15,761 bases of DNA from a methanogenic archaeon (GTDB taxonomy: Archaea > Thermoplasmatota > Thermoplasmata > Methanomassiliicoccales > Methanomethylophilaceae). The stretch covers positions 1 through 15,761 of the forward strand of contig CADAGG010000006.1 in NCBI GenBank assembly GCA_902787415.1, given 5' to 3'. Every line of letters begins with the position of its first letter. Position 1 is the stretch's first letter. Shown here piece after piece: positions 12,892 through 15,761 of the stretch. Below the pieces are notes generated by a model that made no database searches, had not been told where the DNA came from, and saw only the letters and a program-made list of their open reading frames with translations. The position numbers and the translations under genes were made by a program.

Positions 12892-13929
12892 GTGCACAAG
12901 TATGATTATGGGAAGATCTCAAGCAATCTCCCATCGGACATTCTGCGGTTGATAGGATTCATCAGAGAAGCGAAGACGAAGGATCTGTACCGTAAGTCTC
13001 AATACATGCGGGAGTACGAGGATATCCTGTCGATAGCGAAAGTGGCGTCGGTCAAATTCTCTAACGCCATCGAGAACATCGTTTCGACAGATGAACGTAT
13101 ACGCGAACTCGTTGTGAGAGGCGGAAGACCCCTCAACCACTCTGAAGAGGAGATAGCGGGTTACGGTGTAGCTTTGGACATTATCCATTCAGAACCGCTG
13201 AATGTGGAGAAGGCCACTCTGCATAGGCTCCACTCAGTCATCCGTGCCGGCCTTCCGGACGAAAGAGGGAGATTCAAGACTCGTGACAACGTGATAGCAG
13301 AGATCGATGCGGAAGGCAACACCAGAGTGGTATTGCGCACAGTTCGGTTCCAGGACGTCGAGACGAACATCGATGCGATGATCGATGCCTATCTCCTCGC
13401 CGACACAGACGGAGTCGAACCCCTGCTGATGATCCCCTGTATCATAGTCGACTATCTATGCATACACCCGTACATGGATGGTAACGGGCGTACTTCACGT
13501 CTCCTGACATATCTTCTGCTGTATCAACACGGATTCGATGTCTGCAGATACGTTTCCCTCGATGAACATATCGCATACACGAAGAGCGGCTATTACCGGG
13601 CACTGAACGAATCATCATCCGACTGGGAGAACAGCAAAAACGACTACGTACCGTTCATACGGTATTTTCTCCAGATGCTGTATGAGTGCTACACCGATCT
13701 GGATACGCGTTTCGCCTTGAAGGGTACCACAAAGATGAAGAAAGGCGAGAGGATCGAGTTGATTCTGAAGAACAGTCTGGTCCCTATTTCCAAACGTCAG
13801 ATTCAGATGGCTCTTCCGGATGTCAGCATACATACTGTGGATGCGGTAATCAAGAAGATGATCGACGAAGGCAGAGCAGAGAAGGTAGGCGGATTCAGAA
13901 ACGCAAGGTACCGTTACCGTGAACGGTGA
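12892..13929 (+). CDS. Fic-domain AMP-transferase with C-terminal winged helix
   Basis: A 345-residue protein starting at GTG 12892. The Fic active-site motif HPYMDGNGRTSR (192-203) is intact, with catalytic H192. An upstream SNAIEN (57-62) matches the inhibitory motif [S/T]xxxE[G/N], with E61 as the autoinhibitory Glu, so this is a class II (N-terminally inhibited) Fic protein. A Fic_N-like helical start and a C-terminal winged-helix domain (about 272-345, with ISKRQIQMALPDVSIHTVDA) complete the common three-part architecture. Fic proteins transfer AMP from ATP to Ser/Thr/Tyr of target proteins; the target is unknown. The winged helix suggests DNA binding, possibly to the four palindromes in front of the gene. 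Coding GC is lower than in the neighbours and codons such as ATA and AGA are more used, consistent with acquisition. The mRNA is probably leaderless. Confidence 0.88.
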   Translation: MHKYDYGKISSNLPSDILRLIGFIREAKTKDLYRKSQYMREYEDILSIAKVASVKFSNAIENIVSTDERIRELVVRGGRPLNHSEEEIAGYGVALDIIHSEPLNVEKATLHRLHSVIRAGLPDERGRFKTRDNVIAEIDAEGNTRVVLRTVRFQDVETNIDAMIDAYLLADTDGVEPLLMIPCIIVDYLCIHPYMDGNGRTSRLLTYLLLYQHGFDVCRYVSLDEHIAYTKSGYYRALNESSSDWENSKNDYVPFIRYFLQMLYECYTDLDTRFALKGTTKMKKGERIELILKNSLVPISKRQIQMALPDVSIHTVDAVIKKMIDEGRAEKVGGFRNARYRYRER

Positions 13930-13974
13930 ACCGCACCCTTCGGCAACGGGCCGTTAAAACTGCGTGCCCTGTAC

Positions 13975-14766
13975 TCAGACCATGTGCATGCGGTAGATGC
14001 CGTCGGTGCTCTCGACGACGATGTTCTCGCCGTAGAGCGCGGAGACGACCCTGTCGTTGAGCAGTTCGGCCTTCTTCCCGTCGGCGTAGATCTTACCGTC
14101 GCGGATCATGATGACGCGGTCGATCTTCTTGGGGATGTCCGTGAGATCGTGGGTGATCATGATGATGCAGACCCCGCTGTCGATGAGGATGTCGAACATC
14201 CTCCTGAACTTGGACTTCATGACGATGTCGAGGCCGGTCATGGGCTCGTCGAGGACCAGGACCTTGGGGTCGGTGACCAGGGCGCGGGCGATGAGGGTCC
14301 TTCTCATCTCTCCGAGCGAGAGGCATTCGATTTCGCGCTGAAGGAGGTCCTCTATTCCCATTTCTTCAGCACGGAGGCGGATGAGCTCCTCCATGGGCTC
14401 GGTGACGGTCATGCCGCGGAAGACGTCGAGGCTGCCGAAGAAGCCGGAGCCGATGACCTCGCGGACGGTGGTGGCGGGGTCGAACTTGGCCTGCAGGTCC
14501 ATGGAGACGACCCCCATCATGCCCCTGAGCTCGAAGATGTTCGGCCTCTCCTGACCGAAGATCCTGTAGTAGTGCTCGCACTCGTCGTCCTCATAGGGGA
14601 AGACGTCGCCCCTCAGCAGTTTGAGGAGGGTGGTCTTGCCGGAGCCGTTGAGTCCGATGATGGCCACGTTCTCGCCGGCGCTGATGTCGAGCGATACGCG
14701 GTCGAGGATCCTGTGGCCGTCGCGGACGACGGAGACGTTCCTGAGTTCGAGTGCTTTGTCTGTCAT
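13975..14766 (-). CDS. Orphan ABC ATPase, ModF-like
   Basis: A 263-residue single ATPase domain. Walker A GLNGSGKT is at 38-45, the signature is LSLGE (149-153) rather than LSGGQ, followed by RRTLIARAL, Walker B VLVLDEP (169-175), D-loop GLD and switch His H206 (ITHD). The LSxGExR form and the acidic insert after Walker A (PYEDDECEHYYRIFG) resemble ModF, a molybdate-related ATPase of unclear function, and the related single or double ATPases of archaea. No permease or binding-protein gene is next to it, so it may serve a distant transporter or a non-transport role. The ATG at 14766 was chosen over 14784 because the TATA box lies about 26 bases upstream of it. Confidence 0.82.
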   Translation of the reverse strand: MTDKALELRNVSVVRDGHRILDRVSLDISAGENVAIIGLNGSGKTTLLKLLRGDVFPYEDDECEHYYRIFGQERPNIFELRGMMGVVSMDLQAKFDPATTVREVIGSGFFGSLDVFRGMTVTEPMEELIRLRAEEMGIEDLLQREIECLSLGEMRRTLIARALVTDPKVLVLDEPMTGLDIVMKSKFRRMFDILIDSGVCIIMITHDLTDIPKKIDRVIMIRDGKIYADGKKAELLNDRVVSALYGENIVVESTDGIYRMHMV

Positions 14767-14787
14767 CTGCGTCCGAATCCGCATCCG

Positions 14788-14798
14788 AAATATAGTTT
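14788..14798 (-). promoter_or_regulatory. TATA box of the ABC ATPase gene
   Basis: The minus strand reads AAACTATATTT, about 26 bases before the ATG at 14766, so the transcript is probably leaderless. Confidence 0.5.
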
Positions 14799-14829
14799 TT
14801 TACGTCGAGTGTGCGTAAGACAATGTCTA

Positions 14830-14862
14830 ACGTTTTTAAGTGTCTGGGTATGTTGAAAACGT
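14830..14862. repeat. Inverted repeat ACGTTTT/AAAACGT
   Basis: Perfect 7-bp arms (14830-14836 and 14856-14862) with 19 bases between them, in the space between the ABC gene and the SRP RNA gene. A smaller palindrome, AGAC-AAT-GTCT, lies at 14818-14828. The role is unknown; a regulatory site for either divergent transcript is possible. Confidence 0.35.
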
Positions 14863-14893
14863 GTCCGCTGCGGTAAGTCGGCCGAAACCAATT

Positions 14894-14903
14894 CTTTTTA
14901 ATG
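14894..14903 (+). promoter_or_regulatory. TATA box of the SRP RNA gene
   Basis: CTTTTTAATG lies about 25 bases before the predicted 5' end of the RNA at 14922-14924. Confidence 0.5.
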
Positions 14904-14921
14904 TTGCTAGCATTACCCGTT

Positions 14922-15232
14922 GATGTTAGGCTTGGCCGGGGAGCTTGGCGTGCCCTACACCTGCAAACGTCATAGCAGGGGTGACAGTGGGGGGCGGCAG
15001 AGCTGAAACGGCGGGCCCGCGTAGCGACAATGAGACTTTGTCCTGTAGAGTCGGTGTATGCCGAGCGTTGTTCCGGAGGGAACATCGGGCGGCACCAATC
15101 GGGGGGAACGGGTCAGGCCCTGACGGGAGCAGCCTTACCTTGAACTACTGACGTTTATGGGTTAGCAGGGTTGAGGAGCGATGCGGTAAACCCGTTTGCG
15201 GATGCGATGTCCACCTTCATGTGCCTAACACG
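14922..15232 (+). ncRNA. ffs: Signal recognition particle RNA (7S RNA), archaeal type
   Basis: A structured RNA of about 310 bases that scaffolds SRP54 and SRP19 for co-translational targeting of membrane and secreted proteins. The ends pair as archaeal helix 1: TGTTAGGC (14924-14931) with GCCTAACA (15223-15230). The 5' part (GGCCGGGGAGCTTGGCGTGCCC) is the Alu-type domain. TGTTCC-GGAG-GGAACA (15069-15084) is helix 6 with a GNAR tetraloop, the SRP19 site. Helix 8, the SRP54 site, is GTCAGGCCC-TGAC-GGGAGCAG (15112-15132) with the conserved AGCAG/CAGG internal loop; its tetraloop is TGAC instead of GGAA. Ends are estimated to within a few bases. The downstream gene converges eight bases away. 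Confidence 0.93.
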
Positions 15233-15240
15233 TATTCTTA

Positions 15241-15735
15241 TCACATCAGGAACTGCTTGCCGTCCTGCACGATCTGTATGACCGGCGTGACCGAGGGGTT
15301 GACGTCGAACACCTTCCAGAACTTCAGGGGGTTGAAGCTCTCGTTCTTCTGCACGATCTCCAGGGTATGCATGGCGGTATCGGTGACCACGTTCACGCTG
15401 GCGCCGCATCCGAACTGTCCGAGGGTCTTGCCGTCCCATTTCACGATGAAGCAGTCGAACTTCGATTTGGTGGGGATGGGCATGTCCGGGAGACGGACCT
15501 GAACGGTGGTCTCGTTGGCGGCGCGCATGTATCCCCCGTAATTTCCTGCGGATTCGGTGTACACCGTGCTGCGGGAGTCCGATGCGGTGGCCGGAGCGGA
15601 GACCGAGGGGTCGTCGGCACCCGTGACCTGGATGGTGACCCTGAGCTTCTTGCCGCAGCCTACGCAGAAGATGAACTCTCTGTCTCCCATATATTCGAAA
15701 TTCTTGCCGCAATAGGGGCAGGTGATACCCAACAT
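15241..15735 (-). CDS. Zinc-ribbon protein of unknown function (164 aa)
   Basis: The protein starts MLGITCPYCGKNFEYM and has one zinc ribbon with C6, C9, C24 and C27. A Ser/Thr/Ala-rich linker follows (about 35-65), then a beta-rich domain (about 75-164) with VQVRLPDMPIPTKSKFDCF and a repeated strand pattern ending VIQIVQDGKQFLM. No membrane segment and no catalytic motif are seen. The family is not recognised. The ATG at 15735 lies 26 bases from the window edge, so the promoter is probably cut off. A longer overlapping frame on the same strand is an out-of-frame shadow. Confidence 0.7.
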   Translation of the reverse strand: MLGITCPYCGKNFEYMGDREFIFCVGCGKKLRVTIQVTGADDPSVSAPATASDSRSTVYTESAGNYGGYMRAANETTVQVRLPDMPIPTKSKFDCFIVKWDGKTLGQFGCGASVNVVTDTAMHTLEIVQKNESFNPLKFWKVFDVNPSVTPVIQIVQDGKQFLM

Positions 15736-15761
15736 AACGGGGAAAATGCAGTATCAATATT

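Noticed and set aside
12892..13929. Fic gene as the toxin of a toxin-antitoxin pair
   Set aside because: No small antitoxin gene lies on either side and the inhibitory motif is in the protein itself, so it is self-inhibited rather than paired.
14945..15151. 68-codon frame inside the SRP RNA, and a 164-codon frame on the other strand
   Set aside because: The region is explained by a structured RNA with paired ends and helix 6 and helix 8 motifs.

Overview
The window looks like chromosomal DNA of a euryarchaeote, most probably of the Thermoplasmata / Methanomassiliicoccales group. The archaeal assignment rests on three chromosomal markers: the large subunit of replication factor C, the tRNA-wyosine radical SAM enzyme Taw1, and an archaeal-type 7S (SRP) RNA. 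AT-rich TATA boxes lying about 25 bases upstream of start codons, often with leaderless starts, agree with it. The finer placement is an inference from the BspA-type repeat surface protein, the GC-rich coding DNA and the gene mix; no methanogenesis gene is present to prove it. All 19 genes whose 3' end is visible stop with TGA.

Layout, left to right. 1-953: 3' part of a cell-surface BspA-like leucine-rich-repeat protein with a C-terminal membrane anchor. 966-2326 (minus): a small hypothetical gene, then a tightly coupled pair of an unknown protein and a DUF2284 cysteine-rich protein. 2406-3631 (plus): a stand-alone Schlafen-type AlbA_2 domain protein and a ferredoxin-nitroreductase fusion, each with palindromes at its promoter. 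3680-5607 (minus): an HPr-kinase-like P-loop protein coupled to a Lys-rich two-helix membrane protein. 5688-6364 (plus): a small flavodoxin translationally coupled to a DUF1294 membrane protein. 6367-9376 (minus): an operon of a double zinc-ribbon membrane protein, rfcL and taw1. 9485-11401 (minus): a large APC-family permease behind a 330-base AT-rich control region. 11732-12729 (minus): a thiol-dependent glutathione peroxidase homologue followed by an OhrR-type MarR regulator. 12892-13929 (plus): a Fic-domain AMP-transferase preceded by an array of four TAC-N3-GTA palindromes. 13975-14766 (minus): an orphan ModF-like ABC ATPase. About 14922-15232 (plus): SRP RNA. 15241-15735 (minus): a zinc-ribbon protein of unknown function.

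The genes mix core information processing (rfcL, taw1, SRP RNA) with accessory and stress functions. The clearest functional unit is the peroxide module: a gpx-ohrR operon whose promoter carries a sequence resembling the bacterial OhrR operator, so it probably senses organic peroxide through the conserved Cys17 and derepresses its own peroxidase. The least explained unit is the HprK-like kinase and membrane protein pair. The Fic gene, with lower GC and its own operator array, looks recently acquired.
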